From Corallococcus silvisoli (GTDB taxonomy: Bacteria; Myxococcota; Myxococcia; Myxococcales; Myxococcaceae), in assembly GCF_009909145.1 (NCBI RefSeq), contig NZ_JAAAPJ010000001.1, positions 806,001 to 870,000 on the forward strand: a stretch of DNA of 64,000 nt. Reading direction: 5' to 3'. The position numbers were made by a program, and so were the translations under genes. Shown one piece after another: positions 34,869 through 46,642 of the stretch (the stretch's first letter is position 1; each line of letters starts with the position of its first letter). The notes below the pieces were generated by a model that saw nothing but the letters and a program-made list of their open reading frames with translations, was not told where the DNA came from and ran no database searches.

Positions 34869-36098
34869 TCAGGTGACCTTCATCCCCTTGGGGATGACCA
34901 CGACGCCGCCGGAGGTGACGTGAAAGCGGCGCTTGTCCTCCGCCGTGTCGTAGCCAATGGTCATCCCGGGGGGGATCTCCACGTTCTTGTCGATGATGGC
35001 CCGCTTGATGCGGCACCGCCGGCCGATGGTGACGTTCTCGAAGAGGATGGAGTCCTCCACCTCCGAATACGAGTTCACCCGCACCTTCGGCGACAGCACG
35101 GAGCGGTGCACGCGGCCGCCGGAGATGATGCAGCCCTCCGCCACCAGCGAGTCCGTGGCCATGCCCACGCGCTTGTTGTCCCGGTCCGCGAAGACGAACT
35201 TCGCCGGCGGGTAGTTGTTGGGCTGCGTGTGGATGGGCCAGCGGTCGTTGTAGAGGTTGAACGTCGGGTCCACCTCCACCAGGTCCATGTTGGACTGGTA
35301 GTACACGTCGATGTTGCCCACGTCCCGCCAGTAGCCGCGCTCCTTGTCCTCCTGGCCGGCCACCGTGTTCTGGGCGAAGTCGTACACGTACACGGGCTCG
35401 TGCTTGTACAGCTCGCTGATGATGGACTTGCCGAAGTCGTGCGCGCTCGTCTCGTCCGCGGCGTCGCGCACCACCTCCTTCACCAGCGTGTCCGTGCTGA
35501 AGAGGTAGTTGCCCATGGACGCCAGGCACATCCTCGGGTTGCCCGGCATGGGCGGCGGGTTGCGAGGCTTCTCCAGGAACTGGAGCATCCGCCCGTCCGG
35601 GCCCACGTCGATGATGCCGAACTCGTGCCCCTGTTCGATGGGCACGGGGATGGCCGCCACCGTGCACGCCGCCTTCTGCGCGATGTGGAAGTCCAGCATC
35701 TTGCGGACGTCCATCCGGTACACGTGGTCCGCGCCGAAGACGAAGATGTGGTCCGGCTCCTCGTCCGTGATGATGTTGAGGTTCTGGTAGATGGCGTCCG
35801 CGCTGCCCTTGTACCAGTCCAGGCCGGTGCGCATCTGCGCGGGCACGGCCTCCACGTAGTGGCCCAGGAACGCCGTCATCCGCCACGCGCGCGACAGGTG
35901 GTTGTTGAGCGAGTCGCTCTTGTACTGCGTCAGCACCTTCATCCGGTACACGCCGGAGTTGGCGAAGTTGGAGAGGACGAAGTCGATGATGCGATAGCGG
36001 CCCCCGAACGGCACCGCGGGCTTCGCGCGCTCGCGGGTGAGGGGTTCCAGGCGCGTCCCCGCGCCTCCCGCCAGGATCATGGCCAGCAGCTTTGACAT
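34869..36098 (-). CDS. glgC: glucose-1-phosphate adenylyltransferase
   Basis: A 409-residue ADP-glucose pyrophosphorylase, first committed step of glycogen synthesis (glucose-1-P + ATP to ADP-glucose). The nucleotidyltransferase signature '[26 protein letters not shown]' is at residues 8-33. It is followed by '[14 protein letters not shown]', 'GTADAIYQN'-type 'GSADAIYQN', 'HVYRMD', 'FLEKP', and the C-terminal left-handed helix ('[18 protein letters not shown]...[19 protein letters not shown]'). The residues typical of allosteric activator binding near the N-terminus are present. ATG 36098 gives the usual N-terminus. Glycogen/trehalose genes treY and glgX lie 11 kb away. Confidence 0.94.
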   Translation of the reverse strand: MSKLLAMILAGGAGTRLEPLTRERAKPAVPFGGRYRIIDFVLSNFANSGVYRMKVLTQYKSDSLNNHLSRAWRMTAFLGHYVEAVPAQMRTGLDWYKGSADAIYQNLNIITDEEPDHIFVFGADHVYRMDVRKMLDFHIAQKAACTVAAIPVPIEQGHEFGIIDVGPDGRMLQFLEKPRNPPPMPGNPRMCLASMGNYLFSTDTLVKEVVRDAADETSAHDFGKSIISELYKHEPVYVYDFAQNTVAGQEDKERGYWRDVGNIDVYYQSNMDLVEVDPTFNLYNDRWPIHTQPNNYPPAKFVFADRDNKRVGMATDSLVAEGCIISGGRVHRSVLSPKVRVNSYSEVEDSILFENVTIGRRCRIKRAIIDKNVEIPPGMTIGYDTAEDKRRFHVTSGGVVVIPKGMKVT

Positions 36099-36303
36099 AG
36101 GTCCCTCCCACGTTAGCCCCAGGCCGCCTTCCCACAATGCCCGTACGGGCCCTGCGACGCTTTCCGTTGAGTGCCGAACCGCATGGGGGATGGGAGTGAA
36201 ACGACCTCTTCGTTTCCCAGCATGTAGGAGGAGGGGCGCAACCCGCTACGTCCTCCCGGCTTGCGTGGCTTCCCCGGACCTGGCGTGCTAGCGTGGAGGG
36301 GCG
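36099..36303. promoter_or_regulatory. divergent promoter region of glgC and the FHA-GGDEF gene
   Basis: Contains a perfect GAAACGA/TCGTTTC inverted repeat with a five-base spacer at 36198-36216, placed 88-106 bases before the FHA-GGDEF gene. It is a plausible operator for either gene. AT content is slightly raised here relative to flanking genes. Confidence 0.35.
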
Positions 36304-37185
<882 letters not shown>

Positions 37186-37190
37186 AGTCC

Positions 37191-37364
37191 ATGGCGGCGG
37201 AAGGCGGCGGTCCTTCGTTCCTGGCCCGGCTCATCCTCGTCCTCCTGGGCCTGGGCTTCCTGGGCGCCGCCTGGGCGTGGCACCAGAAGGACACGGACCC
37301 CGCCGTCGCCCGGCTGGTGGAGCGCGTGAGCGGCGGCCGGGTGCACGGCGCGGCGGACCCGTAG
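37191..37364 (+). CDS. small single-pass membrane protein
   Basis: A 57-residue protein beginning five bases after the diguanylate cyclase stop. One transmembrane helix spans about residues 9-29 ('FLARLILVLLGLGFLGAAWAW'), and a charged C-tail follows. The tight spacing suggests co-transcription and perhaps a membrane partner for the cyclase. No family is recognised. The reading frame is consistent with the local codon bias, but a chance frame cannot be excluded. Confidence 0.5.
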   Translation: MAAEGGGPSFLARLILVLLGLGFLGAAWAWHQKDTDPAVARLVERVSGGRVHGAADP

Positions 37365-37397
37365 GGCGTCCCACCGCGCCGCGGCTCCCCGCGGGGC

Positions 37398-38426
37398 TCA
37401 GGTGCCTTCGCGGGTCTCGGCCAGCCGGCCGCGCGTGCCGGGCAGGTTCCCGGGCGGCATCTTCCCGTAGAGGTACTGCACGGTGTCGAGCAGCGTCTCG
37501 TGGACGTCGCGGGCCTTGAAGCCCAGCTCGCGCTCGGCCTTGGCGGGCTCCAGGTAGAAGAAGTGCTCGCCAATCTCGACCTCCTGCGGGTCGAGCTTCG
37601 GCGTGGTGCCGCGCGCCTTCGCCCACTGCTCCAGCAGCTTGCCGCCCCAGAGGGTGAGCTCGCGCGGCAGCTTCATGCGCGGGGCGGGCACGCCGGTGAG
37701 GCGCTGGAGCCGGTCGAAGAAGTCCGCCATGGACATGTTCACGCCCATCAGGTGGCGGCCGTACACCTCGCCCCGGGTGAGCGCCTGCACGAAGGCGTCC
37801 GCCGCGTCGCGCGCGTCCACGAAGGAGATGCCGCCGCCGGGCATGGCGGGAATCTCCCGGTTGAGGAACTTCACCACCGTCCAGGTGGACGACAGCCGGT
37901 CATCCCCGGGCCCCATCAGCAGGCTGGGGTTGAGCACCACGAGCGGGATGGCGTGCTTGCGGCAGTACTCCAGCGCCAGCTTCTCCTCGTAGATCTTCGA
38001 CAGGTAGTAGGGCCAGTTCGCGACGGTGGTGATGGGGTAGTCGTCGTCCTCCGTGCCCACGCGGTCCACCTTCGACACGGCGATGGTGCCGGAGGTGGAG
38101 CCCAGGATGACGCGCTTGACGCCCGCTTCGCGCACGTCGCGCAGGAACTCGCGCGTGCAGTCCACGTGCAGCTCGTACATCCGCCGCGCGTCCTTGTTCT
38201 GGAAGGAGACGAGCCCCGCCAGGTGGTAGACGGCGTCCACGCCGTCCAGCGCGCGGCGCACCGCCTCGCGGTCCTTCAGGTCGCCCTGCTGGACCTCCGT
38301 CTTCGCGAACGCGGGGCCCACGGGCTTCGAGCGCGCGATGAGGCGCACGTCGTGGCCCGCGGCCACCAGCTGGGGCACCAGGTGCGTGCCCAGGAACCCC
38401 GTGCCTCCGGTGACGAGCAGCTTCAC
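37398..38426 (-). CDS. NAD(P)-dependent epimerase/reductase of the extended SDR family, in elb-type cluster
   Basis: A 342-residue extended short-chain dehydrogenase. The cofactor motif 'TGGTGFLG' is at residues 6-13, 'YHLAGLVSF' at about 66, and the catalytic 'YYLSK' (Tyr, Lys) at about 139-143. It resembles dihydroflavonol-reductase/3-beta-HSD-like and hopanoid-associated epimerases. GTG start 38426 overlaps the stop of the multidomain synthase gene by four bases (GTGA). Co-translation argues for a reductive step on the lipid product of that enzyme. The exact substrate is inferred only. Confidence 0.82.
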   Translation of the reverse strand: MKLLVTGGTGFLGTHLVPQLVAAGHDVRLIARSKPVGPAFAKTEVQQGDLKDREAVRRALDGVDAVYHLAGLVSFQNKDARRMYELHVDCTREFLRDVREAGVKRVILGSTSGTIAVSKVDRVGTEDDDYPITTVANWPYYLSKIYEEKLALEYCRKHAIPLVVLNPSLLMGPGDDRLSSTWTVVKFLNREIPAMPGGGISFVDARDAADAFVQALTRGEVYGRHLMGVNMSMADFFDRLQRLTGVPAPRMKLPRELTLWGGKLLEQWAKARGTTPKLDPQEVEIGEHFFYLEPAKAERELGFKARDVHETLLDTVQYLYGKMPPGNLPGTRGRLAETREGT

Positions 38427-41400
38427 GCGTCCTTCCCTTCCGGCAGGGCCCGGGCGGGCGGGGTGAAGTCCCGGTCCGCGCCCACCTGCTCCAGGTCCAA
38501 CACCTTGCCTGCCCTCAGCGAGCGCACCGCCTCCTCCGCGATGTGCGTTACGTAGCGGTAGCCCTCCGAGCGCGCCATGCCCTGCGCCCGGGCCTTGAGC
38601 GACGCGTACTCCAGCGCCGGGCCCACGTGCACCTCCAGCTCCTTCGTCTTGGGGAACATGGAGCCCTTGGGCAGCGCTTCATACGCGCCGTGGATGTAGA
38701 GCGGCAGCACGTCCACCCCGTACGTGAGCGACAGGTAGCCCAGCGTCGGCTTGAACTCCATCAGCTCGCCCGTCTTGGAGCGCGTGCCCTCCGGGAAGAT
38801 GAGCACGTTGAAGCCCTGGCGGAGCGCTTCACCCGCCACGCGCAGCGACTCGCGCAGCGACCCCTGCCGGTCAATGGGGATGAGGTGCGTGAAGTTCTCG
38901 AACCACGCGCGCTTGAGCGGCGTGTCGAAGAAGTAGTCGCGCGCGGCCAGCGACACCATCCGCTCGCCCTGGTCGCCCAGCACCACCCGCACCAGCCCCG
39001 CGTCCAGGTGGCTGGCGTGGTTGGCGATGACCAGGAAGTTGCGGTTCTGCGGGATGAACGCCTTGCCCGTCACCTTCACGTCGAAGACGCCGCCGTAGAG
39101 CACCTTCTGCCCGAACGACAGCAGCTGCCGGCCCAGCGCGGACACGGACTCCGGGACGGGAATCTCCGCCTCCTCCGCGCGCGCGTTCTCCTTGGCGATG
39201 TCGCGCGCCCGCGTCTCCTGCGATGGCCGGCGCCCGGAGGCCAGCACCAGCTTGCGCAGGTCCTCCACCGTCTGCACCTGCGTCAGGTCTTCAATCGCGG
39301 GCAGCGGCACGCCCGCGCCCTCCAGCGCCACGGACATCTCCGTGAGCATCAGCGAGTCGAAGCCCAAATCGCCAATCAGCTGCGCGTCCGCGCGCACGTC
39401 CGACACCGGGCGGTGGCACACCTCCGCCACCAGCGGGAAGAGCCAGTCCGACACGCCGCCCGTGGTGGACGCCGCCTGCGCCTTCTCCTTCACGCGGCCC
39501 GCGGTGGCGGACACGCGGTCCAAGCGCTGCAGCTCCTCCACCACGCGCTTGCGCTTCACCTTGCGCGTGGACGTGCGGGGCAGCTCGCCGTCCCAGAAGC
39601 GCAGCACCTTCACGCGCCGGTAGAAGGGCATGCCCCCGCTCACCTTGCGGAAGTGCTCCTCCAACTCGTGGCGCACCTCTTCGCGGGGCCGGTCCTTGAA
39701 GTCCGGCACGCACAGGCACGCCACCTTCTCGCCGCCCGCCTCGTCCGGCAGGCCGACGATGGACAGCTCCTTCACGTGCGGGTGCTCCTGGTACAGCTCC
39801 TCCAGCTCGTCCGGGTAGACGTTCTTGCCGTTGGCGTCGACGATGACGTCCTTGGCGCGGCCCATCAGGTACAGTCGGCCCTCGTCATCCATGCGGCCCA
39901 GGTCGCCGGTGTGCAGCCAGCCGTCCTTCACCACGGCCTCGGTGGCCTCGCGGTCCCCGAAGTAGCCCGCCATCACGTTGGGGCCCTTGGCCAGCACCTC
40001 GCCAATGCCTTCGGTGTCCGGCGTTTGAATCTTGAACTCGATGCCGGGCAGCGCCTTGCCCACGGTGCCCTTCACGCGCTTGTTGGTGGCCTCGGACACC
40101 GCCAGCACCGGCGCGGCCTCCGTCAGGCCGTAGCCCTCGCGCATGGTGAAGCCCAGCTCGTGGAAGGCCTGGTGCACCTCTTCGGACAGCGCGGAGCCGC
40201 CCGACACCAGCACCTTCACCCGCCCGCCGAACTTGCGGTGCACCGGCCAGAACAGCAGCTTGCCCAGGTTGAGCGAGCTGCGGTTGCGCAGCTCGCCGTT
40301 GGCCGCCATCAGCGCCTTGAGCGCCTGCTCCACCAGCGGCGGGCGCGCGGCCATCTCCTGGGTGATCTTCCGGTGCAAGAGCTGCCAGAGCGCGGGCACG
40401 CCAATCATCGCGGTGACGCGGCCCGTCTCGAACACGTCGCCCAGCCGGTCCGACGTGAGCTCGTCGATGTAGGTGATCTCCGCGCCGCGCGAGAACGGCG
40501 TGAGGAAGCCGGCGGAGAACTCGAAGGTGTGGTGCAGGGGCAGCACGGACAGCACGCCGTCGCCCACGCCCACGTCGAACGCGCCCGCCAGCTTCGCCAC
40601 CAGCGCCGCGAAGTTGCGGTGCGTGAGCATCACGCCCTTGGGCGTGCCCGTGGTGCCGGAGGTGAAGATGACGCTCGCCACGTCGTCGGCGGCGGCGGAC
40701 TTGCGCACCGGCCCGATGCGGTCCGGGAACCGGGGGTCGCCCGTCATCGCCTCCGCGAGGCTCGTCACGCCCACGCCGTCACCCAGCGCGGTGAAGAGGC
40801 CGGGGAAGTCCTGCGCGGCCTGCTCGGACACCAGGCACTGCTTCGCCGCCGCGCGCTTCGCGATGTTGATGACCTCCGCCTCCGTGAGCGCGGGATCCAC
40901 CGGGACCACGGTGCCGCCCGCGCGCAGGATGCCGAAGTAGCTGATGGCCCACTCCGGCCGGTTCTCCGACACCAGCAGCACGCGCTCGCCGCGCTGGAGG
41001 CCCGCGGCCAGGAGGAAGCTGCCCACGCGCGCGGCGTAGCGGTGCACCTCTCCGAAGGTGAAGCGCTCCTCCTTCTCTCCCGCCGCCATGCGGAAGGCCA
41101 CCCGGTGGCGGTACGCGTGCACCGTGGCCTCGAACAGCTCCAGCAGGTCGCGCGCCGCGGGGATGGCGGTGCGCTTCTCGCGCTCCTCGTCCAGGCCGGG
41201 GAACACCCACTTCTCCAGGCCGGGCAGGTGCGTGCCCAGGAAGTACTCGCGCCAGTCGATGCGGTCCGGCGCCCAGTCAATCCTCGCGCGGTCCTGCGGC
41301 ACCATGCGCTCGTAGACGGAGCGCGTGTTGTCACAGCGGAAGACGTACCGGTTCTCCCAGAGGAAGGGGAGGAACAGGTCGATGAGCCCGGTGAGGCTGC

Positions 41401-42853
41401 CCGCCTGCGACTCCACCTCGTCCAGCGCCGTCTTGGCCTTGTCCACCATCGCCTGGATGCGCGGGGCGCCCCAGGCGGGCCGCACCTCGTCCAGCGTCTT
41501 GCGCAGCAGCTTCGCGCCCTTGAGCAGCATGGGCGCGCTGAGCAGCTGGAACTCCTGCTTGCTCACGGGCTGCGGCTCGATGCGCGAGCGCAGCGAGTTG
41601 AGCAACGCGTTGCCCGTCTCGCGGTTGCGGTAGAAGCGGCGGCGGTACAGGCCCACCAGCTCCACGGACCGGCTCGCGAGGAACGGGTTCACGTCGCCGG
41701 AGGCCAGGTGGTAGACGCGGCGCTCCTCCACCTGGATGGCGTGCGCGGTGATGCCCAGCGTGGCGCCCGCCACCTGGTCCACCGGGATGATGTCCAGGAT
41801 GGCGTGGTCGCCCGCGGGGATGCCGCGCTGACCCTTGATGCCCGCGTACGCCAGCGGCGCGGACGTGGTGAAGCCCTCGTTCCAGCCGGGGAAGGGGAAG
41901 TGCGCCGCGCTCTCCACGATGGAGGGGCGCACGATGGAGTAGCGCAGGCCCGGCGTCCCGGCCATCACCTGCTCACCCAGGTGCTTGGTGTACGTGTACG
42001 TGTTGGGCCAGCCCCAGTGCTGCGCGCGCTCCATGCCCGCGCGCACCAGCTCGCCGGACAGCCACAGCTTGCGCTCGCGGCCCACGGCCAGCCGCAGCGT
42101 CTTCTCGTCGGTGGCGTCGCGGCCCTCCTCCTCCAGCCGGTCCAGCGCCTTCTGGCGGAAGATGGACGTGAGGGCCTTGTCGTCCGCCTGCTCGCGCAGG
42201 CGGGCCACGGTCTTCTCCGCGTCCGCCAGCTCCTGCTCCAGGCTGAAGTCGCGCCCGTCCATCTCCTCCCGCTTGGGGAAGTAGCCCAGCACCGGCTCGT
42301 CCTCGAAGACGAGCCCGCTGCGGTTGCCCGCGACGAACGCGGTGGACATGTGGATGAGCGGCACGGCCCACTTGAGCGCCAGCTCCACCGCGTTCTTCAC
42401 GCCATGGGTGTTGACGTTGAGGCCCACCTCCAGCGACGGGTTGAAGGACACCAGGCCCGCGCAGTTGACGATGGCGTGCACCTGCCCGGTGAGCGCCGCG
42501 ACCTGCGCCTCCTCCAGGCCCACCCAGGGGTCGGTGATGTCGCCGTCCAGGACGGTGCACTTCGCCTTCAGGTACTCCATGGCCCCGTCGTCGCCCAGGC
42601 GGTCGCGCAGGGGCTGGAAGGGCTCGCTGGGGGCGACCTTGTCGAAGAAGCGGCGCTCCGCGGACGCGGCGCTGCCCTTGCGCACGACGACGTAGACCCG
42701 GTCCAGCACGTCGCCGTAGCGGGAGAGCAGCATCGACAGCGTCACCTTGCCCACGAAGCCGGTGGTGCCGACGAAGACGATGCGCTTGCCGGTGAAGACC
42801 TCGGTGACGTTCAGCTCGGAGGGCGTGGCCATGTCCGTGTGCGACCCTTTCAC
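38423..42853 (-). CDS. elbD: multidomain acyl reductase / AMP-ligase / ACP / acyltransferase (ElbD-like ether lipid synthase)
   Basis: A 1476-residue, PKS-like fusion. Domains in order are as follows. First is a fatty-acyl thioester reductase (about 20-380; 'GTTGFVGK' at about 28-35, 'YTYTK' catalytic pair at about 285-290). Then comes a helical region and an AMP-dependent fatty-acid ligase (about 590-1110; '[11 protein letters not shown]' at about 728-738). Next is an acyl carrier protein (about 1130-1210; 'LGFDSLM' with phosphopantetheine serine near 1166). Last is a PlsC acyltransferase (about 1240-1440; 'NHASHLD' near 1278 and '[10 protein letters not shown]' near 1354). This order matches ElbD, the myxobacterial enzyme shown to be needed for alkyl ether lipids used in fruiting-body development. 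Start is GTG 42853 overlapping the previous stop (GTGA), or ATG 42832. Assignment to ElbD is from memory. Confidence 0.85.
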   Translation of the reverse strand: MKGSHTDMATPSELNVTEVFTGKRIVFVGTTGFVGKVTLSMLLSRYGDVLDRVYVVVRKGSAASAERRFFDKVAPSEPFQPLRDRLGDDGAMEYLKAKCTVLDGDITDPWVGLEEAQVAALTGQVHAIVNCAGLVSFNPSLEVGLNVNTHGVKNAVELALKWAVPLIHMSTAFVAGNRSGLVFEDEPVLGYFPKREEMDGRDFSLEQELADAEKTVARLREQADDKALTSIFRQKALDRLEEEGRDATDEKTLRLAVGRERKLWLSGELVRAGMERAQHWGWPNTYTYTKHLGEQVMAGTPGLRYSIVRPSIVESAAHFPFPGWNEGFTTSAPLAYAGIKGQRGIPAGDHAILDIIPVDQVAGATLGITAHAIQVEERRVYHLASGDVNPFLASRSVELVGLYRRRFYRNRETGNALLNSLRSRIEPQPVSKQEFQLLSAPMLLKGAKLLRKTLDEVRPAWGAPRIQAMVDKAKTALDEVESQAGSLTGLIDLFLPFLWENRYVFRCDNTRSVYERMVPQDRARIDWAPDRIDWREYFLGTHLPGLEKWVFPGLDEEREKRTAIPAARDLLELFEATVHAYRHRVAFRMAAGEKEERFTFGEVHRYAARVGSFLLAAGLQRGERVLLVSENRPEWAISYFGILRAGGTVVPVDPALTEAEVINIAKRAAAKQCLVSEQAAQDFPGLFTALGDGVGVTSLAEAMTGDPRFPDRIGPVRKSAAADDVASVIFTSGTTGTPKGVMLTHRNFAALVAKLAGAFDVGVGDGVLSVLPLHHTFEFSAGFLTPFSRGAEITYIDELTSDRLGDVFETGRVTAMIGVPALWQLLHRKITQEMAARPPLVEQALKALMAANGELRNRSSLNLGKLLFWPVHRKFGGRVKVLVSGGSALSEEVHQAFHELGFTMREGYGLTEAAPVLAVSEATNKRVKGTVGKALPGIEFKIQTPDTEGIGEVLAKGPNVMAGYFGDREATEAVVKDGWLHTGDLGRMDDEGRLYLMGRAKDVIVDANGKNVYPDELEELYQEHPHVKELSIVGLPDEAGGEKVACLCVPDFKDRPREEVRHELEEHFRKVSGGMPFYRRVKVLRFWDGELPRTSTRKVKRKRVVEELQRLDRVSATAGRVKEKAQAASTTGGVSDWLFPLVAEVCHRPVSDVRADAQLIGDLGFDSLMLTEMSVALEGAGVPLPAIEDLTQVQTVEDLRKLVLASGRRPSQETRARDIAKENARAEEAEIPVPESVSALGRQLLSFGQKVLYGGVFDVKVTGKAFIPQNRNFLVIANHASHLDAGLVRVVLGDQGERMVSLAARDYFFDTPLKRAWFENFTHLIPIDRQGSLRESLRVAGEALRQGFNVLIFPEGTRSKTGELMEFKPTLGYLSLTYGVDVLPLYIHGAYEALPKGSMFPKTKELEVHVGPALEYASLKARAQGMARSEGYRYVTHIAEEAVRSLRAGKVLDLEQVGADRDFTPPARALPEGKDA

Positions 42854-44460
42854 TTCACGTCCACCATCACCGTGGGCGCGATGCGCAGCAGGCTGATGGA
42901 CGCCGAGCGCCCCATGAAGCCGCGCGCCTCTTCAATCGCCTCGGAGAGGGTGTCGGTGCGGTCCCAGCCGAGCAGGGCCGGGACGTGGTTGTTCTCCGCG
43001 CCCGCGACGATGACCTTGCCCACGTGCTGGCGGCCGTTCTCGCCCCAGTACCACATGTAGAAGGGGTGGACGCCGTGGTAGGCGTTGCCCTTGCGGTACA
43101 GGTGCACGTAGCTGGGGTTCTCCGCGAACTCCTTCTCGTACTTGTGCTCCAGCTTCATGGAGTCCCGCGTCTCCGGCAGCAGCCGGTGGAAGAACTCGAT
43201 GTAGCTGGGGTGCTGCACGGGGTCGAACTCGTCGTAGGCCGGGTGCAGGAGGATGAGCACGCCCCCCTTCTTCACCAGCGGCACGCCCCGGTTGAGGTTG
43301 TAGAAGTAGCCCAGCCCCATCACCTGCACGAGCAGCGGGTTGAGGACGGAGTTGACGCTGTAGGGGCTGACGAACGGGATGGGGAAGATGACGATGTCGC
43401 TCTGCCCCTCCACCGGCACCACGTACTGCTTCCAGCTCTGCTCCAGCGTCTTCGCGTGCGTGGGCTCCGTGGCCCCCGCGAACACGCCCGTCACGTCATA
43501 GGGCGCGGGGATGGCGTTGAGCACCTTGCGCGCCGCGGCGCGGGGCAGCTTGGACAGCGTGAAGCGCAGGGCCTGGAACTTCAGCCGGTCCGCCTCCGTG
43601 TAGTCCTCTTCCTTCTTCGCCAGGAAGTCCGTGGGCGCGCCGAACATGCGGTTGTTCAGCGTGGTCTCGATGTGGAAGACCTTGAGCGTGTTGTCGATGA
43701 CCGTCCCGATGCGCGAGTTCTTCGTGTAGAGCGCGCTCGCCTTCGGCTCCATGTAGCTGTCCGACTCGCGGATGGTCTTCGGGTTGTGGTGGTGCCGCAG
43801 CGACGCGTAGTTCGTCACGCCCGTGCCCATGGACTTGTGCCCGCCGTTCATGGGCACGAAGTTGATGTTCACGTAGACGATGAGGTCGCTCTCCGCGACG
43901 CGGCGGTTCACCGCCACGACCTCGTTGTGGCTGGTGCGCTCCAGCTCCGTCATCCCGTCCGGATCTTCCGCGTCGTGGTTGTAGTAGCGGTCCGGGTAGT
44001 AGGCGTCGAAGATCTTCTCGCCCACCATGCGCTTCATCTCGCCTTCGGTCATCCGGCGGTGCAGCGCGTTGGCGATGACCAGGTGCACGTCATCCACGCC
44101 GGAGTCGGCGCACAGCTCCAGCACGACCTCCAGGATGGACTGGCGCACGTCCGGCGTGACCATGGGCGGCAGGGGCACGCTGATGTCGTCGATGACGCAC
44201 GTCAGCCGCATGCCGGGGCGCAGGAGCGCGTGCAGCGGGTCCATGCCCTCCGGGTGGTTGATGGCCCAGCGGATGGCGGCCTTCACGTTGGGCACGCCCT
44301 CCAGCGGGGGGCGGGGGAAGATGACCCGGGTACCCACGGGCAGGTCTTCCTGGAGGAAGCCTTCACCGTAGAAGAGCGCCCGAGGGGGGCTGCCCTTCTC
44401 CGTGATGACCACCTGGCTTTCCTCGTCGTACAGCTTCTGGAGCGTCTTGAGCGGGCGCAT
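42850..44460 (-). CDS. LarA-like (DUF2088) protein in the ether-lipid cluster
   Basis: A 536-residue protein. The N-terminal half resembles the DUF2088/LarA nucleotide-binding domain of nickel-pincer lactate racemase ('[55 protein letters not shown]'), with later histidines in '[14 protein letters not shown]'. The C-terminal half diverges and is longer than in LarA. No LarB, LarC or LarE genes for cofactor synthesis lie nearby. It overlaps the elbD-like gene by four bases, so it is part of that pathway. The reaction is unknown; a 2-hydroxyacid epimerase-type reaction is one option. Confidence 0.78.
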   Translation of the reverse strand: MRPLKTLQKLYDEESQVVITEKGSPPRALFYGEGFLQEDLPVGTRVIFPRPPLEGVPNVKAAIRWAINHPEGMDPLHALLRPGMRLTCVIDDISVPLPPMVTPDVRQSILEVVLELCADSGVDDVHLVIANALHRRMTEGEMKRMVGEKIFDAYYPDRYYNHDAEDPDGMTELERTSHNEVVAVNRRVAESDLIVYVNINFVPMNGGHKSMGTGVTNYASLRHHHNPKTIRESDSYMEPKASALYTKNSRIGTVIDNTLKVFHIETTLNNRMFGAPTDFLAKKEEDYTEADRLKFQALRFTLSKLPRAAARKVLNAIPAPYDVTGVFAGATEPTHAKTLEQSWKQYVVPVEGQSDIVIFPIPFVSPYSVNSVLNPLLVQVMGLGYFYNLNRGVPLVKKGGVLILLHPAYDEFDPVQHPSYIEFFHRLLPETRDSMKLEHKYEKEFAENPSYVHLYRKGNAYHGVHPFYMWYWGENGRQHVGKVIVAGAENNHVPALLGWDRTDTLSEAIEEARGFMGRSASISLLRIAPTVMVDVK

Positions 44461-44486
44461 GGCAGGGGCGGGGGAAGGAGTGGGGG

Positions 44487-45164
44487 TTACTTCAGGTCCA
44501 GGATGGGCCAGTTGTACGCGCGCGCGAGCGAGCGCAGCCGCAGGTCCGGGTTCACCGCGGTGGGCCGTCCCACCACGGCGAGCATGGCGTAGTCGGAGGC
44601 GCTGTCCGAGTAGCCATGGCACTGGTTGAGGGCCAGGCCCTCGCGCTCACAGTAGGCGCGGATGGCGTTGGCCTTGTTGGCGCCTTCGATGATGGGCGGA
44701 ATCACCTTGCCGGTGGCCTTGCCGCCCACGAACTGCATCTTGTTGGCGATGACGTCGTCGCAGCCCAGGTGCCGGGCCAGCGGGCGCATGGTGAAGTCCA
44801 GCGCACCGGTCACGAGCACGATGCGGCAGCCGGCGCGGCGCGCCTCGTCGATGAGGTCCTGCGTCTGCTCGTACAGGGCGGGCTTGAGGACGTCCTCGAA
44901 CATGTCCTCCGCGATGGTGACCAGCCGGTCCTCGCTGAGGCCCGCGTAGTAGCGGTAGAAGAACTCGTTGAAGGCCTTGCGGTTGACGGCGTCCAGGATG
45001 CCGAACACCGGCAGGCCCAGGGCGGTGCCCAGGGTGCGGCCCGCGATCCCCCGGAGGGAACCCCGGTTGGTCGCGTAGTAGGCGTAGACGTGGACGATGT
45101 TCGTCCGCACCAACGTCCCGTCGACGTCGAAGAAGGCGGCTTTGGCGGGCACTTTGGGGGGCAT
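44487..45164 (-). CDS. HAD-IB family phosphatase (SerB-like)
   Basis: A 225-residue haloacid-dehalogenase hydrolase. Motif I 'FFDVDGT' (nucleophile Asp13, acid Asp15), motif II 'LVTGA' (about 100), motif III Lys in '[12 protein letters not shown]' and motif IV '[12 protein letters not shown]' are all present, with a helical cap between. HAD-IB enzymes remove phosphate from serine, lipids or sugars. The start ATG 45164 follows GGAAG. It lies 26 bases before the LarA-like gene in the ether-lipid cluster, which suggests a lipid phosphate or phosphatidate-type substrate (inference). Confidence 0.87.
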   Translation of the reverse strand: MPPKVPAKAAFFDVDGTLVRTNIVHVYAYYATNRGSLRGIAGRTLGTALGLPVFGILDAVNRKAFNEFFYRYYAGLSEDRLVTIAEDMFEDVLKPALYEQTQDLIDEARRAGCRIVLVTGALDFTMRPLARHLGCDDVIANKMQFVGGKATGKVIPPIIEGANKANAIRAYCEREGLALNQCHGYSDSASDYAMLAVVGRPTAVNPDLRLRSLARAYNWPILDLK

Positions 45165-45257
45165 GGTCGGTCGGGCTTCCTCCCATCCTGGAGGGGGTCC
45201 GGTCAACGATGCCGGAAGGGGGCGGGGTGGGGGGAACCGCCCTGGGAGCGCATGGGG

Positions 45258-46262
45258 CTATAACCAGCCCTGAGCGCGATACCATTCACCGCTGCGTGTG
45301 ATCGACTCCGCCAGGTTTCTTCGTGGACGGAAGCCCAGCAGCCGTTCGGCCTTGGCCCCCGAGCACGTCCAGGCCGGGGCCAGCAGCTGCCGCGCCAGCT
45401 TCCGGTTGAGGGGGAGCTTGCGGCCCGTCAGCCGCGTGACGCCATCCGCCACCGTCGCCAGGGCCGTCAGCACCGGGGGGTTCAGGCGCCACGTGCGCGG
45501 ATGGTAGCCCAGCGCCTTCGCCCCCAGGTCCTGCATCTCTTCCAGGGTCAGCCGCTCCGGGCCCGCGCAGAAGAACGCCTCGCCCAGGGCCTCCGGCCGC
45601 TCCGCCAGGACGAGCAGCAGGTCCACCACGTCCTCCACGTCCACCAGGGACAGCGGCCGGGGACCGCCGGCCAGCTCCAGCCGGATGCCCTGCTTGCCCA
45701 GCTTGAAGAACGTCAGGTTTTCCCGGTCTCCGGGCCCGAGGATGCGGGGCGGGCGGATCACCGTGACGGGCAGCCGGTCCTGGAAGGAGAACGCGATGCG
45801 CTCCGCCTCCGCCTTGCTCTCGCCGTACCACTCGTGGGGGTGGAACGCGTCCTCCTCCACATGGGGCCTGTCCGGGGTGGAGGGCCCGTGCGAGGCCAGC
45901 GACCCGCACATCACCAGCCGGGGCCGGGTGCCGCCGGGCGGGGCCTCCAGGGCGGCCAGGGCCTCGCAGAGGTGCTGGGTGCCGCCCGCGTTGACGCGCA
46001 TGAACTCGTCCCGCAGCGCGGCGCGTCGGATGCCGGCCAGGTGGAAGACGACGTCCACGCCCTTCACCGCGGCGTCCAGCGAGGCCCGGTCCGTCACGTC
46101 GCCGACGAGGCGCGTCCAGGGGTGCCCTTCGAGCGCCTTCTCCAACTCGCGGGTGTCCGTGGTGGGGCGCAGCAGGCAACAGACGCGGTCGCCGCGAGCG
46201 GCCAGGGCCCGCGCGAGCCAGGTCCCCAGGAAGCCACCGGCGCCGGTGATGAGGGCATTCAT
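45258..46262 (-). CDS. NAD-dependent epimerase/dehydratase (extended SDR), first gene of the elb-type cluster
   Basis: A 334-residue extended SDR protein with 'TGAGGFLG' (residues 6-13), 'FHLAGIRRAAL' (about 77) and a catalytic 'YGESK' (about 149-153). It resembles 3-beta-hydroxysteroid-dehydrogenase-like oxidoreductases and is only distantly like the SDR at the other end of the cluster. Its distance of 93 bases from the HAD gene allows co-transcription. ATG 46262 is the natural start. The upstream region has hairpins and spaced A-rich repeats. Confidence 0.8.
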   Translation of the reverse strand: MNALITGAGGFLGTWLARALAARGDRVCCLLRPTTDTRELEKALEGHPWTRLVGDVTDRASLDAAVKGVDVVFHLAGIRRAALRDEFMRVNAGGTQHLCEALAALEAPPGGTRPRLVMCGSLASHGPSTPDRPHVEEDAFHPHEWYGESKAEAERIAFSFQDRLPVTVIRPPRILGPGDRENLTFFKLGKQGIRLELAGGPRPLSLVDVEDVVDLLLVLAERPEALGEAFFCAGPERLTLEEMQDLGAKALGYHPRTWRLNPPVLTALATVADGVTRLTGRKLPLNRKLARQLLAPAWTCSGAKAERLLGFRPRRNLAESITRSGEWYRAQGWL

Positions 46263-46642
46263 GGATGCTGTTTCATCCGAAAAGCCACATCCCGTCCACC
46301 GCCGAAATGGGGCCCCCCGTCCTAGAGGGGGCGCGGGTCCGTGGCGCCGACTTTCCGCCTCCGGACGCGTTCCGGGGCGCATTCCCCGAGGGAAAACGGC
46401 CTCCGGAGCCTGTTTCTGGGGCTCCGGAGGCGCCGTGAGGCTTCCGCTCCCGAGGGAAGAATGCGCTGCGGGGCCGAGTTCTAGCCTTCGAATCCATCGC
46501 TCCGAGGCTTCTCCGAGGGAAAAAGCACGCGATGGGCGCTGTTTTTCGAGCGGGGCCGTGCTACTACGCGCCATCGGCTCTAGCTTGAAGATGCAAGCAC
46601 GCCGTGCAACGTCCCCTTCGGAGGGGAGGAGACACAAGACGA
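46263..46642. promoter_or_regulatory. divergent control region with a perfect hairpin and three spaced CGAGGGAA repeats
   Basis: No gene is seen in this 380-base interval. A perfect 12-base-pair stem (46399-46410 with 46420-46431, nine-base loop) lies in it. CGAGGGAARA occurs at 46387, 46451 and 46514, spaced 64 and 63 bases (about six helical turns). It serves the SWIB gene to the right and the epimerase gene to the left. Confidence 0.4.

Noticed and set aside
38543..43060. A 1505-codon open frame on the plus strand opposite the ElbD-like gene
   Set aside because: It is the antisense shadow of a high-GC gene: composition is dominated by H, R, A and L, with no domain, while the minus strand shows four clear domains.
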